A stretch of 64,000 nucleotides of DNA from Aspidiotus rigidus. Lineage: Eukaryota > Arthropoda > Insecta > Hemiptera > Diaspididae. The stretch is taken from assembly GCA_035079385.1 (NCBI GenBank), contig JAVHKY010000054.1, positions 3,573,501-3,637,500 of the forward strand, written 5' to 3'. Positions 46,959-60,234 of this stretch are shown in pieces. A program made the position numbers and the translations under genes. A model generated the notes under the pieces. That model made no database searches, was not told the DNA's origin, and was given only the letters and a program-made list of their open reading frames with translations. Each line of letters opens with the position of its first letter. Position 1 is the first letter of the stretch.

Positions 46959-49900
46959 TTACGGTTTGGTTTTTGATTGGTTAGAGCTGCTAGCGCTACG
47001 GGTGAATATAGTGGACATATTGATCTCCACGGTCAACCATTTCGAGTTCGCGTGCACATTAGTGTAAACGCCAGGAAATTCAGTACCACAGCTCACACCC
47101 CAAGAAGTGATACCCACTTGTACATAACGGTCTGGTTTTTCGCGTAGAGCGCAGAATAGAGGGCCGCCACCATCACCCTGAAATCATATAACTTTCAATC
47201 ACTCATCTTGAGATTACTACTAGATCAATAAGACGGAATTATTAATCACCTGACACGTGTCCTTTCCAATTTCTCCGCCAGCGCAAATGAAACTAGAATG
47301 CAAAAGGAATTTCGGACCCAGACGAGATCCCCTCAGCCTCTTTTGACATTGATCATGTTCCACCAAATTTAGATCTACTTTCTTCAAGGTATTTTGATAA
47401 GTACCAGCATCACCTGCGAAATTATACGCGTCATATTAGAAAAAGTTTCGTCCACACGAAGATCGTGGTTCATTTTTCATGCGCACTAACCGTGAGTTTC
47501 TTTTCCCCATCCAGTGGCTATACATTTTGTAGGATCGTATGTTTTTATATCGGCGTATATCGAATTCAAAAACGGCAGACAAATGGATGAAATATGCGAT
47601 TCGTATTTGAACTCTTCATCCACAACGAGCAAAGCCATGTCGTTGAAAACAACGTCTCTACGATAGAACGGATGAATGCGAACATCTATGATCTTTCTCT
47701 CTTGATGGGGTAATTCTTCTTGAGATGGTTCTAAATTAGAATCGTACTCTCCGACGCGAACAATCAATTTTTCAGCTTCAATTTTGCTATATAGGTACGG
47801 AAAATTCGTGCAATTTCATTGGTATTTTCGTTGGAGTTATTCTTTCTTAACTTTGAAAATACTTACTGGACACAGTGAGCAGCCGTCAAAACCATATTCT
47901 GGGCGACGATCGAACCACCGCAGATCATCTTTGGTTTCTCTGATTCGCTGTCTATCTTCATCACCATCACCATCCAAGGAAATTCGCCAAACGCGGTGTA
48001 CGATTCGTCTACAATGAGGAGTGAATTTATTACAAAATTAGTACGTACTCGAAGTTCATTCTTATGAAGGAGTCAAGATGTCAATAGCTGATTTATTTTT
48101 GAGTAAAATATTCATAAAGAAAATTATTATATTGAAATTCTCTAGCCACTAAAATAAATAGAAAAACTTGTAAGGTTTCTTCAATCAACAACATTAATTA
48201 AGGTGATCAGGAAACTTGTTTTACATGATCGGTAGAAATTGAAAGAATACAGCCGGGTAAGTGGAGGATGACCTTCGTGAATACCGACCGCTCACCCTTC
48301 TCCCAGCGCAGTATTGGGTACACTCCTCGAAAGATGCATCACCGATTAACTGATGCTCAGCTCTCCTCTTGGCAGCATGTCTTCAGGATAGGCAGACCAT
48401 TGCGAATCCTTCTGGTGAAGAAGGAGATACAGAAGATGCGCAGCTCGTCAAAGTTGTTGACAGCAGTTGCGCTAGTAGGACGCGTTTGATCACTCAAAAT
48501 GATGACACATACTAAAAGGAGGTGCCTGAGTAGTTCTCTCGAACGATGACATCTTACTATTCAGGCCGTGAAATTCAATACGAGGCAGCCTGACTGGAGC
48601 CAAAGCGCGGTACGCCACAGGAAAGCGTAGTTAGCTCGATCATGTGGGACTAAGGTACAACTCAATTTTGGATCGTTTTTCTGTTATGCAGATGAAATCC
48701 AACGATGAGAATCTAAACGCATTACAGCGAAGGATACCGGGTGAAATTGCTGCATTTGAAGCAGATCTGAATGACAGCCAGGGGCTTCTGCTTTGTCACT
48801 TCTGCTGTTCCAAAGGAGAATACGGGGCACTGAAACGCTGCCACAGTGGACAGTGAGCGTTATCGGTGAAACTTAGCAAATTCAAGTACCTAAGCATTAC
48901 TTTGGACTGGATAGTCCACTGCGTACAAATAAGGCAAAAAGCAACCGAAATGTGTGCCATTCCAGCCAAGCCAGAAAGATCATGCTGGAGGCACAGCAGG
49001 CGCGATGATAAGGTATATAGCGTAATCGTTTTTGCAGAATCTATGGACAAGAATGTGAACGCCATTTTGGGTTATGTTGCTGTACCAGCATCATCAGTCG
49101 CATGAAGTGATAATCGCAACACATATTCGAGTCAAAAAGCTCAAGTATAATCTTCCTGGGAAGATCCTGCTGAAGAAGCCAAGCCAGTATAAAGGCATGT
49201 AAGAACTGAGTTGGAATGAAGCGCTAACGCAGCGTCGAATAACGAGTGGTCCAAAAGCAAAAAAAGCAAAAAAAAAAATAATAGACAAAAAGAGTCCTGA
49301 AGCCCCCTGTTAAAACACTCTGTGACCCACCTGCAGATTGCCGGAAGGACAGCAGATGGTGATTCAATCAAAGCAAGTCATAAAAGTTATTTTGAATGTT
49401 TTCTTCTCTTTCATTGATTTCTGGATTGAGAAAGGGCATAAGTATCTAGTTAAAAAACTATGAAGTATTTTTTTCCTCTATCTTTATTAACTCTTGTTGC
49501 GACGAGGATTCCTTTACCTTAAATGCCATCAAAACCGGTGATGTCACCAAAATTCTTACTCTAATTATGGTATCAAGAATCATATTCACGGAATTTGAAA
49601 GTGTGGCCAAAAAGGGTCTTTCGAAGTTCGGAAATTGGAGACAGTTCAACTAAAGAATGACTCTGCCTATGGTAAGATTCCTAGTTTGAACCGTACAAAC
49701 TTTTAGCTCAAAAGTCAACTTATGGCTGTTCGATCCCAAGTTATTCAAATTCATACAATAGGTGATACTGCCTACAGATATCACACGTACTCTGAGACTT
49801 TGGGACACATCTGCAATTTTTCAAATATTCCTCACAATACTACCTACCTGGATTGCCCGAATCAGAAACGCGAACGATCGCTTTTTTTCTCCAACCGCAT

Positions 49901-52900
49901 TCCTGAGGGTCTGCAGTTTTGTCTGGAGAACTTCCTGGCTCTGGATCAGCGGTGCGCTCGGGTGTCACAGCTGCTGCGGCTACCACATCAGATATCAAGC
50001 AACACACTTCAGATACCTCACAATATGGAGCTCTGAAAAAACAATAGTCGACGTTTCATTTCGGTCATAACTAGCTTTAAATTTAAAAAAAGAGATTTTT
50101 ATTCGTAAGGATTATTTTACTCACCTCACTTGAATGATTCCCGCTCCGTGGTTATTGTTGATAGAGTCATTCCTGCACGATTCAATGGCTACGCACGAGC
50201 ATTGTGTTTGGGGGTCTTGGGACGGAGTGAATATCTGCTCAATATCGATGGCGGTGGTTACTGGTTCAACTGCAGGTGAAAATACTTCTTCAGTTGGTAA
50301 AGCTGGAGGAGGAGTTACAGGATCCAAAGGCTGTTCCTCAGAAACTGGAGGAGGTGGATTGTTCGCGTCTCCGCCTGATCCGGTATCGGGTATTCCACCC
50401 TTGGTGTCTTCGTTCTTAACATAAGCGACTGGGCAACAAACTTCGGTGACCTCACATTGTCGAACTCTGAAGAACAAAATCACACCGCGCGAAAATAGAA
50501 TTTTGCTAGAAAAGAATTTAGTTCTTTCACCGATATTGTATTCGAATTAATTTTTATAATCTCATGATGGTAGTGGACTTAATATCAAGTTGGACTTATA
50601 TTTAATTTTGCGCTTTTATGGGTTGAATCAACAAAAATATAAATCGAATGACGATTCAATATAAAATAAGTAGGTACCTCATTTTTTTTAAAACTAAGTT
50701 TTGATTTCCAATTTTCTGAGCGTGCGCATACGTAATTGCGGCATCTTATGATTCTAGAATAAATGTTAATGTCAAAAGGAGAAGTGGGTGTACCTCATGG
50801 TAAACACATAATCGGTCATTCATATTTCGCACGTTTTTAGACCACCACATGTTTGAAGAAATTCCAAGTTTCAATACGTAGAATTATCATTACTTTGCGG
50901 GTTTTCCCTGACATACAAAATTATTTATTTAATGAGATTTGACTCACAAATCATATTTTTCTTGGGAAAAAATTGTGTATTCTATTTTTAAGAGAAAATT
51001 AATTCTTTACTTTAGGGATTTTCATACTTATCTAGTAATCCAACAAAGAGGAAAAAAAACGAATACACAGCAAAAAAAAGGAGTGGTTTCTGATTAGAAA
51101 TTCTTTATCCGAGACGCACGTTTGAATTGCGATATATAGAGGAGAACAAGGGAGAAGAGGGTACGACCAAGAACTACTGCAAATTATTTTACGAAGAAAA
51201 CGGTGAATAAGTAATGTGGGAAATTTCGACTACAAACCAACAAACAAGAGTGACGTTGGATCAATAAATACGATTCAATTATTTTCGATTTTTCCTCTCT
51301 TTCTCCTGCACCGTCCAAGTTCTGGAAGATAAATCTGAAGCGTAAGGACGCGAAGCATCTCGTGCATAAAATTTTCCACTGTATTTGTTAACAGAAAACA
51401 TCTTATAAACCTTTTTCAACCAACTTTTTCAGGTCATCGAATAAATTTAAATATTGTAACAGGTAACATCCCGCAATTTAACTGAACTTAGAAACCAATA
51501 TACGAGCTTCAATCCACGCAGGTTTATCAATGGGTATCTTACAAGCTGAGATGACTTTTGTAAATTCTTACTGAATGAATGTGATCATGATCTGAATTAT
51601 ATGAGTAAAGGACTCAAAGTTGAGTTTTGTGTCAAGCTTTTGTAGGCCATGACAGCTATCTGTCGCTTCGAATAAGGCTGCCTACCTATAAGCCTTGAGG
51701 AAAAAAAAAAAGACCAGCTATCGCCTTAGAAAGACTCGGAAACCAGTTGAGTACCTAGTTATTGATTTTCAGTTTGGATTATTTTCAACCTTGTGCGTAG
51801 AATTTTTATACGAGTAAATTACACTCAGTTCACTGTTGGGAATGGCAAATTATTAAATTATTTAAATTATTACATTTCAAATAATAATCAATTTACATGA
51901 TAGTTGTACTTCATAAATTGTGCATTAATGAAAATATAGTACATGGTAATTCATCTGTCTTGTTAGAAAAAAAAAAAAAAAAGAGTGAGACTATCGGCGG
52001 CTTTTTGAGGTCGATGTTAGGAAAAGAGAATCTGAGTCAAATTGATCGAATTGCTAAGTTGACAAAGTTTAAAAGTTAAGTTTCGAATTGGATTAAAGTC
52101 ATTTACCTATGTAGTAGGTCTATACTTCAGTTAGCTAATTTTCGTTCAAGTCACTTAGTCCTGTTTTACAAAAAAAAATATTTGATCGAGTGTTGCTCTA
52201 ATTTCAAGATTGGTGTTTACTGATAAGAGAATAAGAAAAGTACAGGGTAAGAAAAAATAGAAAACGGTAACCACTTTTATTGCCCTTCGTCAATACGAAT
52301 AAGAATAATTCGTTAGTCATTTCTAGATACCTAAATCAAGACAATTAGAGAAACATCATTAACGAATGAAACAATAAAAACTAGTTCTGAGGTCATCATA
52401 CCAAAATATTTACGTTTGGAAACAAAGCCCCAAGAGTTTTAACTTTCTTCAAGCTGATACAAATGGGTTGGAAGAAGACTGCAGGAAGTCTGCGCATTAG
52501 CCTACTTAAACTGTCTTTAAATAAATATCAAACGTTTCACCGAATTAACCTAAGAATGTACAAAATTTATCTGCTGTAGTTTCTCAATAAGCCCAAAATT
52601 CCACCATCATGGGGCAAGATGTAATCTGATATTTTCCACTTCCAGACTAGTTTCAAAATGTTTTGACTGTCACTATCAAGTTTTATCGTCAATTTTCTAG
52701 ACGTATATACCGTTTCTACTTCACGAAGACTCAGTGAAACTAAGCACTTTCAAGTCCTCTGAATTTCGTCTCTTTTACTCAAATTTTTACCGAACTTTTG
52801 TTATATTTGACGAAAATTTTACGCGTGCAGGGTGAAAAATCTGCGCCTGACGTGTTTTGAAATTTCGGAATTGTTAATGATGCATATACCTACCTACCTT

Positions 52901-54307
52901 CACCTCTCTTTTACCTTTAAATTATAAGAATTTATTTTTTTGTTCCAACGTGAGCATTTTTAGCATTTTAAGCAAATTTGGCCTCCAAATTGTAAATTGA
53001 AAGACACTTTTTTATTTTTCAATCAATATTTCTTCTTTGTCCAATGTATGATTGTCACCTCTCCGAGTTGGCCATACCTTGAGCAGTGGCCCGGTTTGTT
53101 TGTAATTCGCGCTGGTGCTACGGTAAATTTAGCCCCTCAAAAAGTAAATTAGGGTATTATGTTCTGGAATTTACGATCAGTTAGACAAAATAATTGATGA
53201 AAACGCGCGATTTGGGACACTGTCCATTCTCTATTCCTTTGTACGTATCGATTTTAAAATAATTTTTCGTATTTTTTTTTCAGATTTTAGAAGTGATTTT
53301 TGTCATTTATGTGAGTGGAAATTTTGTACTCAAACGTCTCGCAGTCGTACTTTCTATTGTCAGTCCATACATTAAACACATAAATTATTACAAAAGGAGC
53401 ACTCAATGTAATTACTTCATCTTTTCAATGATTTTTTACTCATCGATGAAACAAAAGAGAAGGATGCGTACAACGGAACTGATGTAAAATAATAAAATGA
53501 AACGTTTTCAATGCGACAAACCATGCCAAACTTGTTTTACTGGAATACAACCAGAATTGCTCGGTATATTTTTCAAGGTACCGCACCTTTATTATAATTT
53601 TAACCTAATAGTTGTATAGTTGATTTTTATTTTGAGGTACGGATCCCGAAAAATACTACCTACGTTTTTCAGATTCTGACTTCCTCGAATTCGTCCCATG
53701 AGAACGAACTGAGGGGGAATATACTCGACTGGGGATAGAAATTTCGATAACGAACCTGATATTGATAACTCCTGCTCCGTAATTGTTAGAGTAACTTTCT
53801 TCCGAGCATTTATCAAAGGGGACACAAGTGCAGTTATCGCTATCGAACGTATCTGGACCAGGCGAGTCAGCCAATGGTTGTTCGTTCTGGGCACCTAAAT
53901 CTCTCTCGACGAGCTCCTTGCCCTTGGAAATGCAACATACATGAACTTGGTTGTCACAACGAATCCAGCTAAAAATATAAAAATATTCTTCGGTAGCGAA
54001 AAATTATGAAAAGATACCGTATATCGTGTTAACGATACATCCACCGGTATAAATGAGAGAGTAACAATTCTTACCTTTGTTGCAGACTAGGATCGTACAC
54101 ATCGGTTCGGTCGCACAGATGAAATTCTTTACACTCGCACTGTTGTAGCGGCGTTCCATCCGGCGATGTTTGGATTGTGAATACTTGACCGGCTTTGGTA
54201 TTCTCTACAGATTCTTTTTGAATATCCTTTTGGATATCATCATTTTCGTGTAAGGTGGCTGATAAAACCAAACCGAAAATCGAAAAAATGAACACTAGTT
54301 TGTACAT
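46959..54307 (-). CDS. Three-clip serine protease homologue (inactive, CLIPA type)
   Basis: This is a secreted non-catalytic protease relative of the type that acts as cofactor in prophenoloxidase activation or other immune cascades. Eight exons join in phase: 54307-54075, 53968-53756, 50466-50125, 50032-49848, 48008-47867, 47786-47491, 47413-47250 and 47177-46959, giving 597 residues. After a signal peptide (about 1-17) come clip domains at 57-90, 124-160 and 238-274, each opening CxC and closing VCC. The linker after clip 2 is Pro-rich. Cys308 probably ties the light chain to the protease domain (about 328-590). His369 (TAAHC) and Asp421 (NDMALL) remain, but the nucleophile Ser is Gly528 (GDGGGP), so it cannot hydrolyse peptides. 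The first three introns split each clip at the same place in phase 2. It is convergent with the reductase gene. Confidence 0.93.
48644..49105 (+). pseudogene. Degenerate LINE reverse transcriptase remnant
   Basis: Frames in this part of protease-homologue intron 4 read KFKYLSITLDWIVHC and IRQKATEMCAIPAK. The first recalls the KYLG.TLD block after the palm domain in LINE ORF2. The block upstream (48260-48480) may belong to it but has no clear motif. It is heavily decayed and runs opposite to the host gene. Confidence 0.4.
50467..53755. other. Intron 2 of the protease homologue, nothing recognised
   Basis: This 3.3-kb intron separates the exons carrying the two halves of clip 2. It is AT-rich. 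Its open frames are short and featureless, and I found no element with clear ends. Confidence 0.5.
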
Positions 54308-55975
54308 ATTCAGGCAGATGTAGCACTACACAAACTGAATTAAGGAAGGATGAACGCAGAACGAGAAAAGAAGACGTCTCGATTATAATTAGATGAAAAA
54401 AAAAAAAAAAGTCGACTGAAGGTGAAAAACCGGTACGAAATATATGGAATTTCTAATGACGCACGCTGAGGAGTTCTTGCGATATCGATCGGTGTCCGCA
54501 TAGCTCGTTCTTTATGGAATACATATCACTAAATTTATCAGGAAATTTACCAGTCGAAGGTGTTCGTGTGTACGAAGAAGCTATCTCGGCTGTAAGTTGG
54601 TTCCATTCGAAGAATAAAAACAGCTAGAATTTGGTTTTGCGCACTATCCTACTCTATATACGTAGGTTGGCGGTTTACCCCAGCAAACAAGTACCTGAAA
54701 ATATTTAATTTGCATCATCGCGTCGCATGTAACGTTGGCGATTTTGATTTATTGACCGAAAATGGGAAACAGGAATCAAATATAATACATTACTGTAATT
54801 ATCGATTCATTCTTCATTTGATCGAATGTATTCGTCTGAAACAATGCATTTATTTATTGAGGCGCCGACGAAGAGATCTGATCTCCAACTCGTGAATTTT
54901 CTTTCCACCGGTATACTTGATTTGTTATCAAATTCTGCGTGCGAAATCACAATCGTCGTAACAAAACTGAAATGAGACATCAACTAGTTTATACTGTAAT
55001 TCAGACTGAATTGACGTTCTCGTATAAAATAATCAAACATTGGCCGTTGAGAGAAAAAACAGTCGAATTGTCATGTTGTACAAAATAAGCACCTACGTAG
55101 GTATTGATAGAAAATGAGCTATTCATCATTCTACCCCGCGAACTCTCCACAAAATATTGCTAGCCCTTATTAGGAAAATAACAATTTCTGATTAAGTATG
55201 AGGAAGAGAAAAATTCAAGTACCGGTAGTTAATTAGGTAGGTACCTACTTCATATTTCTGAAAAGACTTCAGCTGAATGAATTGCTACCTCATAATTGGT
55301 GAAATTCAATCATGAATGTAGGTAAAAAAAACTCTACTTGAAATTTCAGGAGTAAGATTTTGGTAAGTAGGTAGTTGTTTTCCGTCGCTCACAGCATGGA
55401 ATGATGCGGGTATTTGTATACAATATTTAAAGTTTAAACTATTTAGAATAAATCTCCAATACAATTGACGAGTTGGACGTGGTGTAAGTTTGTACCATCT
55501 AGCTGGCGAGGTTACCCTTACCATTTAGAAAATGTGATCAGTGGTACCACTCGACTCGTCATAAAAAAATCAACAGTCATGCTAGGCCATGTCCTAAAGT
55601 ATTTCTACAATTGGTTGGGCGCAGACCATCTGTAGCCTATCCGTTTGCAGGCCGCGTTGGTAATCCAAATCGATTAGTTTCTATCAGGGCCCTGGTTTGT
55701 ATTTAATTGTTCTTGTTCTATAAATCTGGTTCTATTTACCAGACTGATGATGATGAAGACCTTGAAACAAATTGAGAAATTCTTTGAGCAAGTGCAACTG
55801 TGCAAGTGAACTCGACGTACCTATGGGTGATTTGCCAACTAAAGTTGGTGTGGTTGAGGAACAGGTTACCACACTCCTGAGTCCTGAGTCCTGCCATAAT
55901 AAAGTTGAATTGAGATATCCAAAACAACGATCAGGTCTACCCTAGCGCTACAACTACAACCATAATTATAACAAT
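54308..55975. other. Upstream region of the protease homologue
   Basis: No further exon or gene is recognised. The promoter of the protease homologue should lie just above 54307, but no clear core element stands out. GTAGGTAGGTACCTACTT at about 55237 is one of the many such words in this genome. Confidence 0.4.
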
Positions 55976-55983
55976 CGCAATTG

Positions 55984-56456
55984 TAGTGATGGGCAAAAAC
56001 CCATAGTTTGAAACTACCGATAGTCCGATAGTCTTCCTCCTGACACTATCTACTTATTCGGTAGTTTTCCGGAAAACTATCGGTAGTATCGATATACCGA
56101 TAGTGTTTCCATTTCATCCATTTGGGGCAGTGGTGCGCTAGTGTTCAGAAGAAAATCACTCATGCTTTCCTCTGTTATTTCCAATTTTTATACTCTACAC
56201 AATTTTTTCTTATTTCTTAGTCCCATTCAAAGTTTACATAATATTTTTCTCCTTTCATCAATTTTTCTCACTTCAAGAAGAAAAAAATAGTAACACATGA
56301 CAGAATCTTGAAAAATGCATACTACCGGTAGTGACGATAGCGGTGATATTCTATCGATAGTTTTCCAGTAACCAATACTATCGGTAGTATCGATAGCTCA
56401 GCAAGAAAACTATCGGTACCTAGTATCGATAGTACTACCGATAGTGCCCAACACTA
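55984..56456. mobile_element. hAT-like MITE with ACTATCGGTAGT repeats
   Basis: The tips TAGTGATGGGCA and TGCCCAACACTA are inverted with one mismatch and fit the TAGNG start of hAT elements. Flanking 8-mers CGCAATTG (55976-55983) and CGCGATTG (56457-56464) match at 7 of 8, a target-site duplication. Both subterminal zones (about 56009-56110 and 56320-56450) are filled with direct and inverted ACTATCGGTAGT and TATCGATA words. The AT-rich middle has no coding capacity. It is 473 bp long. Confidence 0.8.
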
Positions 56457-56989
56457 CGCGATTGCTTCCCTTTTCAACCGCAGTTGCCGCAACGCGTTCA
56501 GCAATTAAGCAGCAATTTTAGCGCAGCATAGCGCTGAGTCATGCCAGTTCTTGATTGAATAATATTTCATAGTAATGTCTCAGTATAGTAAACAATTCAA
56601 ATTAATATGTTTTCTCACCTATACTCAAGGGTTCAACAGAGGAAGGATTGAAGGAAGAAGAAAATGTTCACTTGTTTTGTGTTTGGAAGTAAAGTTTGGA
56701 GGTTCACGCCACTCAAGTTTCTTTCAAGTGAGTAGATATACCTATATAAAATGATGTGTAAATCTTGAGTGTGATCAGGTAAATGTCGTGGAAAGTATTG
56801 ATGAGGCCTAGATAGAATGTAGGTACATTCAACTTACTCATAATCAAGTCAAATTGCAATTTCTTAGGTTGATTTGATGGATACTAAGTACGCGTTAAAG
56901 TTATTGGAACTAGAGCAAAAATTGCCTCTTTGGTGCCGAGATGAACTGTTTGTAAAACAGCCGGGATAGATTATTATTAAGGTACAAGG

Positions 56990-57125
56990 AGTCGTCAGTT
57001 GCTTTCTATACCGTGAGAATGGCTGTTTAGCCGAAAGCGCTCGGATTGTTTGATTTTATTGGGGTTCTAGTATTTGTGTTCCTTACTCTTCGTGAGTATA
57101 TTTCTCTATCACAAAACCGTTGTGC
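56990..57125 (+). mobile_element. Penelope-like 3'-end remnant
   Basis: TTGCTTTCTATACCGTGAGA and AGCCGAAAGCGCTCGGATTG align with the region downstream of the nuclease in copies A and C (GTTGCTTTC, then GAAAGYGCTC). The following TTTTATTGGGG and TACTCTTCGTGAGT also resemble the tail of copy A. No coding part is attached. Confidence 0.55.
57005..57045 (+). other. Hammerhead-ribozyme-like motif, solo Penelope end
   Basis: GTGAGAAT precedes a perfect 4-bp stem GGCT-GTTT-AGCC, then GAAAGCGCTC. Against copy A (GACT-GTTC-AGTC) the second base pair has changed on both sides, from A-T to G-C. The conserved box deviates from CUGANGA. Confidence 0.35.
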
Positions 57126-60083
57126 AAAGTAGAACGGATGTACCCGCCATCCTAAAACAGCGATTTGTAAGGTAAGTACCTACCTATACTTTATTCTATA
57201 TAAATTTTGAATGTATAAATTTCACTTTGCAATGTTTGTATGCGCGGCAAAGAGCGAACAGTGTTCTTGTAAGTTATTAGATAGATAATTCCGGTAATTA
57301 GCGATGCTAGTTCTGCCATACAAAGTAGAGTTGACGTACCTATAGAATCAAGAATCAGGGTAAACGTAGGTTCAAGTTTTGAGTAGTATTTTCAACCTGG
57401 ACAATTCAGTATTGATAATAACAAAGTTCGTTTTTTCAAGAACTTGATGAATGCACATACTTATACATCTATAGATTACAACAAATCGATTCTTAATTGT
57501 AAATAGGTACAGACGAATGTGATTACCTTTACACAAACACACTGACACTCTGATGATCTCGAATTTTTCGGATCGATGTATAGATACCTACGTCAATTCT
57601 ATTTTGTACGGTACCTAGGTTATTGAATAATAGCTGATGGGTGATTAGGCTCAGAATTTTCCCCGTATGAATAACGTGTAACCTGGATGATCACACTTCA
57701 AATATCCAGATTATGATGATAAAGATTGATATGTTACAAGTATCACTTTGGTGTTCCATCAAAATATTCCAGAATTTATGAATTTTACGCTGTGTCAATT
57801 ACCGATATGATACTTGGTTTCTTTCTAATAAATTTACAGATACGGTACCTACCTATTTTAATTAATTAAAATCATCAGGAGATAGTGATGAATAAAATGA
57901 AGTTAATTTGATGCTTTGGAAATGTTGAAATAAAATGCTTACAAAAAAAAATTTTTCGAGGATACCTACGCGTTTTTTTCAATCAAGAAGACCATTTGAG
58001 AATTCAGGATGTTTGTTTCTTTTCTTTTTTTTTTTTTTTTTTTCCTTTGGTAAAAATTGCCCAGAATCATTATAATGATGAGAAAGAAAAGCAAGGAGCA
58101 AAGTATTATCTGCCACTAATTGCCGATTTGTTATGACTTCAATATTCGCTGCTTCACGTTTTCCCTTCTTATCACCATAAGATTCTGGGTAATATGCCAG
58201 CTTGAAAAATAAATACATACAGGCCTATATGCGCGCAATCTCAATTCTCATGCGGCTCTCTTGTTTAGTAGTAATGATGTACCTCTAGAAAACTATTTTC
58301 TATTGGTATACCTTATTTTAATTCTGAATTGACGATCACGATCGCAAAATCTATTTTTGTGTAATCATAAAAACATATTTAGATAGCGATATATCATGAA
58401 CATTTTTTCATCAAAACAGATTTGTCCATGAAAGCGCGACTCATTTTGAATTTACCATCAATAAAAAACAAGATTTATTTCAATTCGATCAATCTGTAGC
58501 TCTGAGGTATGATTGTAGGTCGTTTGGAGGGACAGTTTTGAAGCAATTAAAGAGCGGACGGAAACGTCTTGTACCTAACAGGTTTTCGTTTGAAACATAT
58601 CTTGTCATGATACTCTTGTATAGGGACGACGTCAAAGAGAAAAAAAAGGCTCAACTTTCATAGGTACTATTCAAATGAAGGTAAATTGACAAGAATAATT
58701 GAAGAAATATGTGCAGATTATTGGCCAAACAAACTTCATCGTCAGATTCTCACGACCGTGAAAAAAAAAATAAATTATTCTCTTCCACGAAGTTCAAGTC
58801 TATCGTTATAGTCACAATAAAGAAGTTTGATATCAAAAATTATGCGCCATCTCTCCTCTCTAAATTATTCCTGTCTATATATTTTCGATCGCTCTGCGAA
58901 ACATATAACTGCGATACAAAAGCGGTGCATAAACTGACTTATGCAAGTCGTATATGTTTCTGTGCGAGTTATTCGAAAGAAATTCGCGCGTAATTTACTC
59001 ACCTCATTACCAACAACCAGTCTTGACGTGGTTTTCAAATTATCTCGCCGTTATTCTCGTGTATTTTTGCAGTACGAATGCAAATCGATCGAAATTAGAC
59101 TTGTAAATAATTGATGCATTTTTTTCTTATTTCGCCAATTTTCTTGAAAGAAAAAAAAATCTCAATTGGTAGACGATAAAAATGTCTTGTTAAGAAATGG
59201 GTCACGGGTCGTCCGTTCAATGGTTCTGTTTTTTCTGTAACATTTTACTGGAACCGTATCGTCGATGTACCGAAATATACGAATAAAAATATTTTACAAA
59301 TTATAAATCTTACTCGCATCACGTTAATCATTTGTAATAAAAACTTAAATACGCTACATTACCGCGTGGAGCCGTGACAGGATATTTTTTAAATCGGCGA
59401 ATTGGGTATTTCCTGACCATCTCGTCTATATAGGCTGTAGTGTACTCGGCTATATCGTAAACACGCAATTACCTCTCGTTAGGTGTATTATTTTTTGAAT
59501 CTTGAAAAGTGGTGTATTACTTCTCCGTTTTTTAACCTAAATCGGGGGAATGAAGAGGGTCAAGCGCAGTAAAACGTATAATAAATGGAATTAATCGTTC
59601 GCTCTGTGCAGTCAAAGTCGGTAAGAATAGAGTAAGAAGCTAATCGTGTCGATTGAGAAGACACTAGCACATGCCTACATTGTATTGTATAAGAATTCAT
59701 TACGTATTATAGACCGCTAGCTTGTCCAATTGCAATTAAAATGTGTTTTAATGGATAATCATATTCCATAGAGAAATGTACTTAAAATAGAGAGCATTTT
59801 ATGGATTTTCTATGCTCACTCGTGTAAGGACGTTGATACTGGCGAAGATCGTCGGAGAACCAATTATCGAGACCCAATTTTAAAATCCTCCTTTAAATCA
59901 AAAGAGAATGTAATAGAAGGTAGTGTTTGTAAAAGTGCACCTCTTTTCAGAACGCAGTCTCCGCTCTTCATAGGCTTTAAAAACAGCAAACTTTTATAAT
60001 ATTTTAAATTTTTTCTCCTTTCGCGAGAAGAAAATCTCGCAGCCTACTTCGTTGGCTGCTCGGGGTTGCCTCGATTAATACAG
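57126..60083. other. Intergenic region, no recognised gene
   Basis: AT-rich DNA with a poly-T run at about 58025-58043. Frames at 57979-58218 and 58709-58993 show no domain. I see no repeat with clear ends. Confidence 0.45.
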
Positions 60084-60234
60084 AACCTGTTTCGGGGGGG
60101 TTTCTTTGTTTTAATTTTTCCAAGTCCCCCTACGATCATATATAGTTCGAAGGTCGAAATTTTTTCAAGTCCTACAATTTTCCGGACGGCGCCAGTCATT
60201 TGATTTTAAATTCCCTCTCCTCTTAAAACAGGTT
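60084..60234. repeat. Short element with GAACCTGTTT inverted ends
   Basis: It begins GAACCTGTTTCGGGG and ends TTAAAACAGGTTC. The interior has TTTTTCCAAGTCCCCCTACG and GTCGAAATTTTTTCAAGTCC, the same words as in the blocks at 11258, 31020 and 62830. No target duplication is evident. Confidence 0.5.
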
